Shown here: one piece after another, positions 15,725 through 23,888 of the stretch | Position numbering within the stretch: position 1 is the stretch's first letter | Layout: each line of letters begins with the position of its first letter | DNA from: Mycobacteriales bacterium | GTDB taxonomy: Bacteria; Actinomycetota; Actinomycetes; JAFAQI01 | Reading direction: 5' to 3' | NCBI GenBank assembly: GCA_035504215.1 | Contig: DATJSI010000086.1 | Coordinates: 1-49,285, forward strand | Length of the DNA stretch: 49,285 nt | Program-made: the position numbers and the translations under genes | The notes under the pieces: generated by a model | The model's database searches: none | What the model saw: the letters and a program-made list of their open reading frames with translations, nothing else | Told to the model about the DNA's origin: nothing

Positions 15725-15961
15725 ATGAGCTTCCTCGTGGCCATCTCGCTCACGCTGGTGCTGGCCGCGGCGATCGCGGTCGTCATGACCGAGGACCCCC
15801 ACCGCCAGGCCGTGACGTTGTCGCTGTTCGGCGTCTGCCTCGCCGTACTGTTCTTCGTCCTTCAGGCACCGGACGTCGCGCTCAGCCAGGTCGCGGTCGG
15901 GACGGCCATCGTTCCCCTCATGGTGCTTCTGACCATCAGCAAGATCCGGGGCAGCCGGTGA
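15725..15961 (+). CDS. DUF4040 / MbhD-like antiporter subunit
   Basis: A 78-residue protein with three membrane spans carrying QAPDVALSQVAVGTAIVPLMVL, the signature of the DUF4040/MbhD domain. In classical Mrp systems this domain is the C-terminal part of the large MrpA; in Mbh-type modules it is a separate small subunit, as here. It overlaps the next gene by 4 bases (GTGA). Confidence 0.87.
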   Translation: MSFLVAISLTLVLAAAIAVVMTEDPHRQAVTLSLFGVCLAVLFFVLQAPDVALSQVAVGTAIVPLMVLLTISKIRGSR

Positions 15962-16695
15962 GCAGGCGGGCTCGGCTCTGGATGGTGGGTATCGCCGGCG
16001 CGGCGCTGGCCGTCGTGCTGGCCTCCGCGTTCCTCGACCTGCCGGCCTTCGGCGGGTCACACCATCCGTACCGCACGGCGGCGGTGCATGCGGCGGTGGC
16101 TCACCGGACCGCGAATGCGGTGAGCTCGGTGAACTTCGACCAGCGCGGGCTGGACACGTTGGGTGAGGAGTCCATCCTGTTCGTCTCGATCATCGGCGTG
16201 TCAGCCCTCCTCCGGCCGACCAAGGAGGAGCGCGAGGCCGGCCCGTCGGACACCGGCCGGGTCATGGAAGCGACCAGGGTGCTCGGCTACGCGATGATCC
16301 CGCTCGCGCTGATCATCGGTCTGGACGTGATCGCGCACGGCGTGGTCACCCCCGGTGGCGGGTTCCAGGGTGGCATCGTGCTCGCCACCGCGATCCACCT
16401 GCTGTACGTCGCCGGCTCGTACGGGCCGCTCCAGCGGCTGCGCCCGGTCCGGATCTTCGAGCATGGCGAGGCGATCGGCGCGGCCACGTTTGCCTGCTTC
16501 GGGATCGCCGGCGCGGCCACGACCCTCGGTTTCCTCGCCAATACCCTCCCGCTCGGGACGTTCGGGCAGCTCTTCTCGGCCGGCACCGTGCCGCTGCTCA
16601 ACGGCGCCGTCGGCATCGAGGTTGCGTCGGGCGTGATCGTCCTGGTCGCAAAGTTCCTCGACCAGGCCATCCTGCTGGGCCCACGGCCACGATGA
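15958..16695 (+). CDS. mrpB: MrpB with fused MbhE-like N-terminus
   Basis: A 245-residue protein. The N-terminal part (about 1-85) has one span, an extracytoplasmic loop with SSVNFDQRGLDTLGEESILF (the MbhE pattern) and a second span. The rest (about 100-245) is the MnhB domain with HGVVTPGGGFQGGIVLA. So MbhE and MbhF/MrpB appear joined in one chain. The GTG start overlaps the previous stop; the end overlaps mrpC by 4 bases. Confidence 0.88.
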   Translation: MSRRARLWMVGIAGAALAVVLASAFLDLPAFGGSHHPYRTAAVHAAVAHRTANAVSSVNFDQRGLDTLGEESILFVSIIGVSALLRPTKEEREAGPSDTGRVMEATRVLGYAMIPLALIIGLDVIAHGVVTPGGGFQGGIVLATAIHLLYVAGSYGPLQRLRPVRIFEHGEAIGAATFACFGIAGAATTLGFLANTLPLGTFGQLFSAGTVPLLNGAVGIEVASGVIVLVAKFLDQAILLGPRPR

Positions 16696-17039
16696 GCTAC
16701 TACGCGTATTTCGTTGCCGGAGCGATCCTGCTCATCGGCGCAGTCGGGGTCGCGCGAAGCCGGAACCTGGTCCAAGCCGTGGTCTGCCTGTCCATCAGCC
16801 AGGCAGGGACCTATGTCCTGCTGCTGAGCATCGGCTACCAGTGGAAGGCACTGGCACCAGTGTTCGGTTCCACCGTCAAGCCGTCCACGGATGTCGTCGA
16901 CCCGGTCGTGCAAGCGCTCTGCCTGACGGACATCGTCGTCTCCGCGATGGTCACCGCGCTGTTGCTTGCCCTGTCGTTGCAGATCGCCAAGCAGCACGGC
17001 ACGACCGACCCGGACAAGCTGTCGGCGCTGAGGGGCTGA
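16692..17039 (+). CDS. mrpC: Mrp antiporter subunit C (NuoK-like)
   Basis: A 115-residue homologue of NuoK/MnhC with three spans and the conserved tail VQALCLTDIVVSAMVTALLLALS (about 73-95). It sits between mrpB (4-base overlap) and mrpD (TGATG, one shared base). Confidence 0.92.
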   Translation: MSYYAYFVAGAILLIGAVGVARSRNLVQAVVCLSISQAGTYVLLLSIGYQWKALAPVFGSTVKPSTDVVDPVVQALCLTDIVVSAMVTALLLALSLQIAKQHGTTDPDKLSALRG

Positions 17040-18871
17040 TGCACTTCAACGACGGGCTGGCTCAGCTGGCACCCGTCAGCATCGCCATCCCGATCATCGT
17101 CGCCTGCGTGTTGCTGTCGATCGGCCACCGTGCGCCCCGCCCGCTGGTGGACGGTACGGCGATCGCGGGCGCGGCCGCAGTCGTGGGACTCGACGCCGCG
17201 CTGTTCGCCGGAAGCGGCGGACGGGTGATCAACTGGATCGGCAACTGGCTTCCCGGCGCCGGCCATCCGGTCGGCATCGTGTTCGTCGTCGATCGGATCG
17301 GCGCCGGCATCGCGCTGCTCGCCGCGACGCTGATGCTGCTCGCGATGGTCTACTCCGCGCGCTACTTCGAGTCCGCGGATGCCCACTACCACTGCCTGAT
17401 GATGCTGTTCCTTGCCGGCATGAACGGCTTCGCCCTGACCGGCGACCTGTTCGACATGTTCGTGTTCTTCGAGCTCATGGGTGCGGCGGCGTATGCGTTG
17501 ACCGGCTTCAAGGTCGAAGATCGCAGCTCGCTTCAAGGTGCGTTGAACTTCGGCATCGTCAACTCGCTCGGGGCCTACGTCACGCTGATGGGGATCGGGC
17601 TCGTGTACGCCCACACCGGCCAGCTCGGCCTCGCCCAGATCGGTGCGAGCCTGAACCACCAACGCGTAGATGCGCTGATCGCCGTCGGCTTCGTCCTCGT
17701 CATCTCCGGCTGGTTGGTGAAGGCGGCGGCCGTGCCGTTCCACTTCTGGCTCGACGACGCTCACGCAGCGGCTCCGACGCCGGTGTGCGTCCTGTTCTCG
17801 GGAGTCATGGTGGAACTCGGACTGTACGGCGTGCTGCGGGTCTACTGGTCCGCGTTCGCGGGCACGATTCCGGTCGCCGACGTCCGTCGTACCTTCATCG
17901 TCCTCGGTGCGGTCACCGCACTGGTCGGTGCGGTGATGTGCCTGGCGCAGCGGCACCTCAAGCGGCTGCTGGCCTTCTCGACGATCGCGCACATGGGCTT
18001 GTTCATGTGCGCGGCGGGCACCATGGGCGCCGCGGGTACGACGGGAGCGGCGGTGTACGTCGCCGGCCACGCCGGGGCGAAGTGCGCACTGTTCCTGCTC
18101 GCGGGCATGCTGCTCAACCGCTACGGAAGCGTCGACGAGGTCACCCTGCACGGCCGGGCCCGCGACGCGCCGGTTCTGGCGGTGCTCTTCGGCATCGCCG
18201 CGCTGGCGCTGGCCGGCCTGCCGCCCTTCGGCAGCGCCCTGGGCAAGGCGATCGGCGAGGATGCGCTCAGCGCGAACGGCTACTGGTTCGGTCCTGTGCT
18301 GTTCGTCGCGGTTTCCGCCATGACCGGCGGCGCGGCGCTGCGCGCCGGTGGCCGGATCTTCCTCGGGATCGGGCCGCGTCCCACCGAGGGCAGCCAGCAG
18401 ACGACCGGCGACGAGGAGCAGCCGGAGACGATCGAACGGTTCCGCGCACGTTCGGTCAGCCTGGTCGGTCCGATCATCGTGCTGCTGGCCGGCTCCCTCG
18501 CGATCGGCGTGGACTCCTCCGCGGTCAACGCGATCGGGGGCGGCGCCGAGCGCATGCTCGACCATGCCGGCTACCTCGCAGAGACCCTTCGCCATGCCGT
18601 GCCACGCCCCATCCGCACTCCCGCCGGAATCGGTTGGACCACGAAGGGCGTCGTACTCGGGCTGGTCTCCACCGTCCTGGCGGTCTCGGTCGCCACTATC
18701 GGCTGGTACATCGAACCGATCACCCAGCGCTTCGCGTCCGCGCTGAGTCCGTTTCAACGAGGCATCGCCGGCATCCGCGCGCTGCACTCCGGGCACGTCG
18801 GCGACTACGTGGCCTGGCTGATGGTCGGCGTGGTCGCACTCGGAGCGCTGGTCGGACTGCCTCTGCGCTGA
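17039..18871 (+). CDS. mrpD: Mrp antiporter subunit D (proton-conducting, NuoN/M-like)
   Basis: A 610-residue membrane protein of the proton-conducting transporter family. The key residues of the half-channel are present: Glu145 (FVFFELMG), Lys228 (GWLVKAAAVPFHFWL) and the following His235/Asp239-Asp240. A later helix has HMGLFM and HAGAKCALFLL. It is the only large antiporter subunit in the cluster; no 700-900-residue MrpA is present. The start ATG at 17039 shares a base with the mrpC stop. Its last 67 bases overlap the convergent DMT transporter gene. Confidence 0.93.
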   Translation: MHFNDGLAQLAPVSIAIPIIVACVLLSIGHRAPRPLVDGTAIAGAAAVVGLDAALFAGSGGRVINWIGNWLPGAGHPVGIVFVVDRIGAGIALLAATLMLLAMVYSARYFESADAHYHCLMMLFLAGMNGFALTGDLFDMFVFFELMGAAAYALTGFKVEDRSSLQGALNFGIVNSLGAYVTLMGIGLVYAHTGQLGLAQIGASLNHQRVDALIAVGFVLVISGWLVKAAAVPFHFWLDDAHAAAPTPVCVLFSGVMVELGLYGVLRVYWSAFAGTIPVADVRRTFIVLGAVTALVGAVMCLAQRHLKRLLAFSTIAHMGLFMCAAGTMGAAGTTGAAVYVAGHAGAKCALFLLAGMLLNRYGSVDEVTLHGRARDAPVLAVLFGIAALALAGLPPFGSALGKAIGEDALSANGYWFGPVLFVAVSAMTGGAALRAGGRIFLGIGPRPTEGSQQTTGDEEQPETIERFRARSVSLVGPIIVLLAGSLAIGVDSSAVNAIGGGAERMLDHAGYLAETLRHAVPRPIRTPAGIGWTTKGVVLGLVSTVLAVSVATIGWYIEPITQRFASALSPFQRGIAGIRALHSGHVGDYVAWLMVGVVALGALVGLPLR

Positions 18872-19734
18872 GCCTGCACGTTCGGTGCCGCGCGCTGCAC
18901 GAGTGGCGAGGTGTCGAGGGTGACGATGCTGCCCAGCAGCACGGCCAGCGCGATCGCCGCCAGCCCGAGCCGCGCCGGCGAGCCGGTGATCTGCTCGCCG
19001 AAGAGGGTCAGGCCGATCACGATGGACAGCAGCGGCGCGACCGCGTCGACGATCGGCAGGCTCACGGCCAGCGGGCCGGACTCGAACGCCGACTGGAGCA
19101 TGAGCGTGGCGGTGATGCTGCAGACCGCCATGGCGTACGGCTCCCACGCGGTGAACCCGGCGGCCACCCCACCCTCGAACCGGCGCGTCGTCGCCGCCAT
19201 CAGTGCGGCCTCCAGCCCGGTCAGTACGGCGGCCGACAGCGCGAAGGACATCGGCCGCCGGGTGCCGCCGGCGGCGCGTCCGACCGCGGCGGCAGCTGCG
19301 GCGCCCACGCCGAGCGGGACAACCACCGGGACCCACGACGACAACGGCGCCAGCGGGGTGCCGCCACGCGGGTCGGCCAGCGCGATCGACACCGCGAGCC
19401 CGAGCCCTACCCCGAACACCCCGACCCAGTCGCGGGCCCGCAGGCGCACGCGGCGCAGGCGCACGGAGAGCGGGATGGCGAACACCACTTCGCAAGCCAG
19501 GATCGGTTGCACCACCGCCAAGGGTGCTTGGGACAGCGCGACGGCTTGTACGGCGTAGGAGAGCGCCGCCGTGCCGACGCCCGCCAACCAGAGTGGCTCT
19601 CGTGCAAGCGCGAGCAACAGCCGTGGCGACAACACCTCTCCCGGAGGGCGGGTCGCCGCTGCCCGCTGCTGAAGAACCGCCGCGACCGCGAAGCACGCCG
19701 CGGCCGCGAGCGCGCTAAGTACGCCGAACAGCAT
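18805..19734 (-). CDS. DMT-superfamily (EamA-like) transporter
   Basis: A 309-residue protein with about ten hydrophobic spans in two repeated halves, the usual layout of drug/metabolite transporters. It starts MLFGVLSALAAAACFAVAAVLQQRAA, an actinobacterial DMT subgroup pattern; the tail (about 275-309) is polar. The substrate is unknown. Its start lies inside the end of the upstream PAP2 phosphatase gene (20-base overlap), so they form an operon. Its end overlaps mrpD by 67 bases on the opposite strand. Confidence 0.88.
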   Translation of the reverse strand: MLFGVLSALAAAACFAVAAVLQQRAAATRPPGEVLSPRLLLALAREPLWLAGVGTAALSYAVQAVALSQAPLAVVQPILACEVVFAIPLSVRLRRVRLRARDWVGVFGVGLGLAVSIALADPRGGTPLAPLSSWVPVVVPLGVGAAAAAAVGRAAGGTRRPMSFALSAAVLTGLEAALMAATTRRFEGGVAAGFTAWEPYAMAVCSITATLMLQSAFESGPLAVSLPIVDAVAPLLSIVIGLTLFGEQITGSPARLGLAAIALAVLLGSIVTLDTSPLVQRAAPNVQAQRRGSPTSAPSATTPTISQAT

Positions 19735-20518
19735 GGGCCGACCCGACCGCGAACCGGTGGCGAAGCCGCTCGCCGACCCCGAGCACCAGGTAGCCGACCG
19801 GTGTCAGCGCTGCGCCGGCGAGCACGTCCAACATGTAGTGGTTGCCGGTGGCGAGGACTGACACCGCGGTGGCCACCGGATGCAATGCGGCGAGCAGCCG
19901 AACCCACTTGCGTGCGGTCAGCGCTCGGACCGACACGGCCACCCACACCGCCCATGCGACGTGCAGCGAGGGCATCGCGGCGTACAGGTTCGCGCCGTCC
20001 GTCTCTGCCTGGTAGGCGAAGGGAAGGTCGTGGCGGACGGTGTCGTGGAAGCCGGGAAGCAACCGGGGCGGGGCGGTCGGGTAGACCCAGAACACGATCA
20101 GCGCGAGCAGGCTGAGGATGAGCAAGGCGTTGCGGTGCCGGCGGTACGCCGGAGACCACAAGAAGAGCGCGAGCAGCATCCCCGTCGTCGCACCCAGATG
20201 CATGACGACGTAATAGCCGGCCAGCAGGATGCCGGCGGTGGCATGCCCCGCGAGCCAGGTGTCCATCGGTTGCGACCACGCCACGTGCAGCCAGCGATCG
20301 ACCGAGAGCACCTCACGTCCGTTGTGCACGGCGACGCCGACGACGTTGCCGTGCCAGGCTCGAAGCTGGTCGTAGGCGAAGAGAAACCCGACCACGAGGA
20401 CCAGTTGCGACCACCAGCTCGGTCTCGACGACATGAGCCGGGCGCGATGCATCGGCCGTAGAGTCGTCGACCAGCCGTTGCGCCTGCGGTCTGCCGTCCG
20501 GCCCGGAGTGAAGTGCAT
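19715..20518 (-). CDS. PAP2-family membrane phosphatase / AUR1-like
   Basis: A 267-residue membrane protein with about six spans and phosphatase motifs PSLH (183-186) and GNHYMLDVLAG (225-235), the pattern of the PAP2_3 (AUR1/inositol-phosphorylceramide synthase-like) group. It probably dephosphorylates or transfers from a lipid phosphate. The start is uncertain: ATG at 20518 was chosen, but GTG at 20572 and ATGs at 20452 and 20434 are also in frame and none has a good ribosome site. It is cotranscribed with the DMT gene. Confidence 0.85.
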   Translation of the reverse strand: MHFTPGRTADRRRNGWSTTLRPMHRARLMSSRPSWWSQLVLVVGFLFAYDQLRAWHGNVVGVAVHNGREVLSVDRWLHVAWSQPMDTWLAGHATAGILLAGYYVVMHLGATTGMLLALFLWSPAYRRHRNALLILSLLALIVFWVYPTAPPRLLPGFHDTVRHDLPFAYQAETDGANLYAAMPSLHVAWAVWVAVSVRALTARKWVRLLAALHPVATAVSVLATGNHYMLDVLAGAALTPVGYLVLGVGERLRHRFAVGSAHAVRRT

Positions 20519-20654
20519 CGCCGCGCCACCGGCCGCACGCCGGCCGGCCGGCAAGTCGTGGTAGCTGGGCACAGTGAGAAAAGTGTTCCCCGTGCGTGCG
20601 CTTTGACTCCGTTAGCTCCGCTGCGCGATCACCGGAGAGCGCGCCAAAGCTCGC

Positions 20655-21356
20655 TCAGCGCAACCCGGCTACGGTCAGGCCCCGCATCGAGGGGTGGTCG
20701 GCCAACAAGGGCAGAGCAGCCGCGGTGTTGCGCCAGGACCCGGTCGCGCTCATCAGGTCGGAGTCGTGAAGCAGGACGACCCCGCCGTCGACCTGTCCGG
20801 TGGCGATCGTCGTGACGATCGAGCGCGGTGAGGCTGACGCGCGCCAGTCCTTGCCCCACGCCGACCAGAGCCTCGGCCTGACCCCGACCGCCCGCGCGGC
20901 CACCAGCGCAGGGCCGGTGAGGACGCCGTACGGCGGCCGCCACCACAGCGGCGCGCGGCCGAGGGCATCGGCGGTCACCTGGTGAGCGCGCCGAAGGTCG
21001 GAGTACGCCGAGCGCGGGTCGCGGGCCAGCAGGTACCGGTGTTCGTAGCCGTGCACGCCGACCGTGTGACCTCGGGCCGTGATCTCGGCGACCAGGTGCG
21101 GCCGCTTGACCACCTCCGCGCCGAGGACGAAGAAGGTCGCCGTCCAACCCTGCTCGTCAAGGGCATCGAGGATTGCGGGCGTGCCATCGGGATGCGGCCC
21201 GTCGTCGAAGGTGAGCGCCACCGTGCCGGCGGGCATCTGGCCGTTCAACGCCGGCGCAAGCCGGCGACGCAGCGACGGCAACCACGACCCGGCGGGAACG
21301 ATCTGAGCCGCCGCGAAGGAGCCGGCAACGCAGACTGCCGCGCTCGTTGCTCGCAT
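20655..21356 (-). CDS. Polysaccharide deacetylase (carbohydrate esterase 4)
   Basis: A 233-residue exported deacetylase with all five NodB motifs. TFDDGPH is at 49-55 (Asp51 base, Asp52 metal) and HGYEH at 102-106 supplies the two metal His. RPPYG is at 140-144, WSAWGKDW near 164-171, and LLHD at 195-198. An N-terminal hydrophobic stretch (1 to about 22) serves as signal or anchor. It removes N-acetyl groups from a glycan. The start ATG at 21356 is 32 bases after the stop of the glycosyltransferase gene, so both probably act on one product. Confidence 0.92.
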   Translation of the reverse strand: MRATSAAVCVAGSFAAAQIVPAGSWLPSLRRRLAPALNGQMPAGTVALTFDDGPHPDGTPAILDALDEQGWTATFFVLGAEVVKRPHLVAEITARGHTVGVHGYEHRYLLARDPRSAYSDLRRAHQVTADALGRAPLWWRPPYGVLTGPALVAARAVGVRPRLWSAWGKDWRASASPRSIVTTIATGQVDGGVVLLHDSDLMSATGSWRNTAAALPLLADHPSMRGLTVAGLR

Positions 21357-21388
21357 CTGCCCATCCTCGCCGCCGCGGCCGGTCGGCC

Positions 21389-22525
21389 TTAGCGGCGGCC
21401 CGCCATCGGCTCGGAGACAGCGGTGGCGAGGACGACGGCGGCCGGATCCGGCGCCGGCGGCAGCAGGTCCGGCCGCGCCGCGGGCGCCGAGCGCACGGCA
21501 CTCTGAAGCTCGCGGTCGGTCTGCGTGACCGTGACCAGGCCGGCGTCGCGCAGCGTGGCTGCGTTGAGTCGCCCGTGTCCGGCGAGCGGGCGGTGCAGGA
21601 CGACCGGTCGCCCGGCGACGATCGCCTCCCAGCAGGTCGTGCCACCCGCGCTGTCGACGACCACGTCGGCCGCGGCGATCCACGCGGCGACATCGTCGGT
21701 CCAGCCGACCGCGTGGCAACCCGGCAGTCGGCGTACTGCCCGCGCGAGCCGCTCGCACTGACCGCAGAGCACGTAGGTCCGGGTGCCGCTCGTACCAAGA
21801 GCGCCAGCGGCCAGCCGCACCGCACCGACCCCCCAGCTGCCGCCGTTGACGAGAGCGACGCGGCCCGGCGGCAGGTTGAGGGTCGCGCGGGCCTGCGACC
21901 GCGACCGCTCGGCCGGCGCGGCGACGAGCGGCTCGACGACCTGCACCCGAGCGGCACCGAGATCCGACAACGCCCGAGCAGTGGCCGAGAGCGGCGCAAG
22001 GTGAAGGTCGGCGCCGTCGGACACCCAGTAGGGGTGGGCGCCGGCGTCGGTGACATAGGCGATCAGCGGCACGTCAAGCCGACCGCCGCGGCGCATCCGG
22101 CCGAGCAGCTGCCCGGCGAGGTTGTAGGTGGAGATCACGGCCGTCGGTGGGAAAGCGGCGAACTCGCGCTCCAACCCATTGATGTAGGCGCCTTCTCCGA
22201 CCGCGCTCAGGCGCTCGAACAAGGCCGGGTGGGCGCGCCAGCCACGAATGATCCCGTCGTACAGGCCGGGTGCGTGGGTCACCATCCGGCGGTAGAGCTC
22301 ACGAACCAGGCGCCCCTGCGGGCCGGCCGGCAGCGCCAGGTAGTCGACCACCCGGACGGACGCCCCGCGATGGCGGGCGCGCCGCGCCAGCTCGCGTGCC
22401 GCGGTCAGGTGTCCGGAGCCCATCGAAGACCCGACGATCAGCAGCCGAGACGCGCCGGGCGCAGCCCGGCCGTCGCCGACCGCACGCGCGCGTCGGGAGA
22501 AGACGTCGGTCGCCTCGATGGCCAC
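21389..22525 (-). CDS. GT28-like glycosyltransferase (MGDG synthase / processive diacylglycerol type)
   Basis: A 378-residue GT-B enzyme. The N-terminal MGDG_synth-like domain has GSSMGSGHLTAA (32-43), and the C-terminal donor domain has VVDSAGGTTCWEAIVAGRP (289-307) as in MurG and MGDG synthase. It likely transfers a sugar to a lipid at the inner membrane face. A polysaccharide deacetylase gene follows after 32 bases, so the product may be an N-acetylhexosaminyl lipid that is then deacetylated; that is inference. Confidence 0.88.
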   Translation of the reverse strand: MAIEATDVFSRRARAVGDGRAAPGASRLLIVGSSMGSGHLTAARELARRARHRGASVRVVDYLALPAGPQGRLVRELYRRMVTHAPGLYDGIIRGWRAHPALFERLSAVGEGAYINGLEREFAAFPPTAVISTYNLAGQLLGRMRRGGRLDVPLIAYVTDAGAHPYWVSDGADLHLAPLSATARALSDLGAARVQVVEPLVAAPAERSRSQARATLNLPPGRVALVNGGSWGVGAVRLAAGALGTSGTRTYVLCGQCERLARAVRRLPGCHAVGWTDDVAAWIAAADVVVDSAGGTTCWEAIVAGRPVVLHRPLAGHGRLNAATLRDAGLVTVTQTDRELQSAVRSAPAARPDLLPPAPDPAAVVLATAVSEPMAGRR

Positions 22526-22610
22526 GATCCGGTTGCTCCCCCGTCGACGCAGCCGTAATCCGCACCGGTCGGTCGCCGTTGCGCTGTGGCCGAGGGCGTG
22601 CCGCGGCGAT

Positions 22611-22832
22611 TCAGTGGTGAAGTGGATGCACGACGTGGTCGAGCGAGCGATGCCGGCAGCGCCAGCAGCTCGAGTGTGGCGAGGTGGGACTGACCCGGAG
22701 GTGGCCGCAGTCCTGATAGCGGGGACCCGTGCTCGGCGTGACGAGGTTCACCAAACCGATCCACTCCATCACCGCGGTGACGATCAGCAGCAGCCCGCCG
22801 AGAACGATGATGACAACGAGGTACGGGTCCAT
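22611..22832 (-). CDS. Small membrane protein with Cys/His-rich tail
   Basis: A 73-residue protein: one strong membrane span near the N-terminus (residues 5-28) and a cytoplasmic or periplasmic tail. The tail has a Cys near 42, a CWRC pair and six His in the last 20 residues. Start ATG at 22832 with GGAAGG 8 bases upstream. I do not recognise the family. The tail could bind a metal. It lies 85 bases upstream of the glycosyltransferase on the same strand. Confidence 0.6.
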   Translation of the reverse strand: MDPYLVVIIVLGGLLLIVTAVMEWIGLVNLVTPSTGPRYQDCGHLRVSPTSPHSSCWRCRHRSLDHVVHPLHH

Positions 22833-22849
22833 CTCATGCCTTCCGTCGG

Positions 22850-23131
22850 CTAACCGCCCGCGGCGGTGGTCACTGTCACACGCACCAGCTCGCCCGGCGG
22901 GAGCCGCGTGAAGCGGCTCGAGATCACCCGCGGCTTCTGGTCTCCGAACACGCTCAGCCGCGCCTCGGCGACGCGCGCGAGGCTTCGCCGATCGGCCACC
23001 TCGACGGTCAGGCAGTGCGTCGCGGAGAGCCGAGTTCCGAGGCCGTCGAGGAAGTCGCGCAGGCGCCGGAAGCACACCAGTGCCTGCACGTCGACCGTGC
23101 CGTCGGCGCCGTCGAAGCGTGCGATGGTCAA
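22850..23131 (-). CDS. Hypothetical small protein divergent from MarR
   Basis: A 93-residue protein of unknown function, predicted to be mixed alpha/beta, with no export signal. I start it at TTG 23131 because AAGGT lies 6-7 bases upstream. The longer frame starting at ATG 23191 would run through the twin palindromic operator and its first 20 residues look non-coding. It ends 17 bases before the start of the small membrane protein, so the two may be one operon controlled by the divergent MarR. Confidence 0.55.
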   Translation of the reverse strand: MTIARFDGADGTVDVQALVCFRRLRDFLDGLGTRLSATHCLTVEVADRRSLARVAEARLSVFGDQKPRVISSRFTRLPPGELVRVTVTTAAGG

Positions 23132-23178
23132 CGCGCGACCTTGACGGCGGCACCGGCGTGCCACAGCTTCGCTGGTAC

Positions 23179-23206
23179 GTGCATAATGCATCTATGCATA
23201 ATGCAC
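23179..23206. promoter_or_regulatory. Twin palindromic operator for the MarR regulator
   Basis: TGCATAATGCA occurs twice (23180-23190 and 23195-23205). Each copy is a perfect 11-base palindrome, and copy starts are 15 bases apart. The block is flanked by a symmetrical G...C, making a larger near-palindrome. It lies between the divergent small protein (start 23131) and marR (start 23293). It is strikingly A/T-rich for this genome. Confidence 0.75.
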
Positions 23207-23292
23207 GAGCATACGCCGGCAACCGTAAAACGTCGAATCGGCACCGCGCGGTTCGGGTGGACGTGCAAGGAGCCGTCGGCTCAGGCACAGTG

Positions 23293-23781
23293 ATGCCCAT
23301 GGTGACGCGGCAGAAGCACGCGGAGCAGGACGAGCTGACCGATGCGATCGTCGGCGCGAGCCGGGCGCTGCTGGCGGTGGCCGTCCGCTCCCTCGGCGCG
23401 GTCGGCGACGGGCTGACCCTGGTGCAGTACCGCGCCCTGATCGTGCTGCACTATCGCGGCGCCCAGCGAGTCGTCGACATGGCAGAGCTACTGGGGGTCA
23501 ACAGCTCGACCGTGACCCGCCTCGTCGAGAGACTCACGCGCAAGGGCCTCGTACGCCGGGTAGAAGACCCTGCGGATCGCCGGACGACCCGGCTGGTGAT
23601 CACTCCAGCCGGCGAGCGAGCGGTCGCGACCGTGATGGCGCGCCGCCGGGAGGAGATCTCCGCCATCGTCGCGAAGATGCCGGCGTCCAGCCGTGGCGCC
23701 GTGGTCGACGCGCTCACCGCCTTCACAGTGGCGGCCGGCGAGGCGCCGGAGCAGAGCTGGACCCTGGGCTGGACCAGCTGA
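23293..23781 (+). CDS. MarR-family transcriptional regulator
   Basis: A 162-residue MarR protein. The winged helix (about 40-125) shows VVDMAELLGVNSSTVTRLVERLTRKGLVRR (recognition helix) and the wing with EDPADRRTTRLVITPAGE. The start is ATG at 23293; ATG 23299 is also possible. AAGGAG lies about 20 bases upstream, too far to be ideal, so the start is not certain. It probably autoregulates through the twin palindromes. The ThDP enzyme gene follows 107 bases downstream and may be part of its regulon. Confidence 0.9.
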   Translation: MPMVTRQKHAEQDELTDAIVGASRALLAVAVRSLGAVGDGLTLVQYRALIVLHYRGAQRVVDMAELLGVNSSTVTRLVERLTRKGLVRRVEDPADRRTTRLVITPAGERAVATVMARRREEISAIVAKMPASSRGAVVDALTAFTVAAGEAPEQSWTLGWTS

Positions 23782-23888
23782 GCCGGTAGCTGCCACTTCC
23801 CCGGCCGCTGCCCACGCTTGCTGCCGGGCAGGGCGGGTAGGTCTCCCTACGCGTATTTCCCGCACGCCCACACGTGAGGAGCCCGACG

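Noticed and set aside
16835-19696. Minus-strand open frame of 953 codons
   Set aside because: It runs antisense through the Mrp operon and across the DMT gene in another frame; its composition (Arg, Gly, Asp, Gln-rich) is typical of G/C-rich shadows.
22850-23191. Longer version of the small protein starting at ATG 23191
   Set aside because: Its start codon lies within the twin palindromes and it has no ribosome site, while TTG 23131 has one.
23835-23840. GGGTAG before the ThDP enzyme as another stress-sigma promoter
   Set aside because: No GNNT element at 16 bases; the nearest partial match is at the wrong spacing or sequence.
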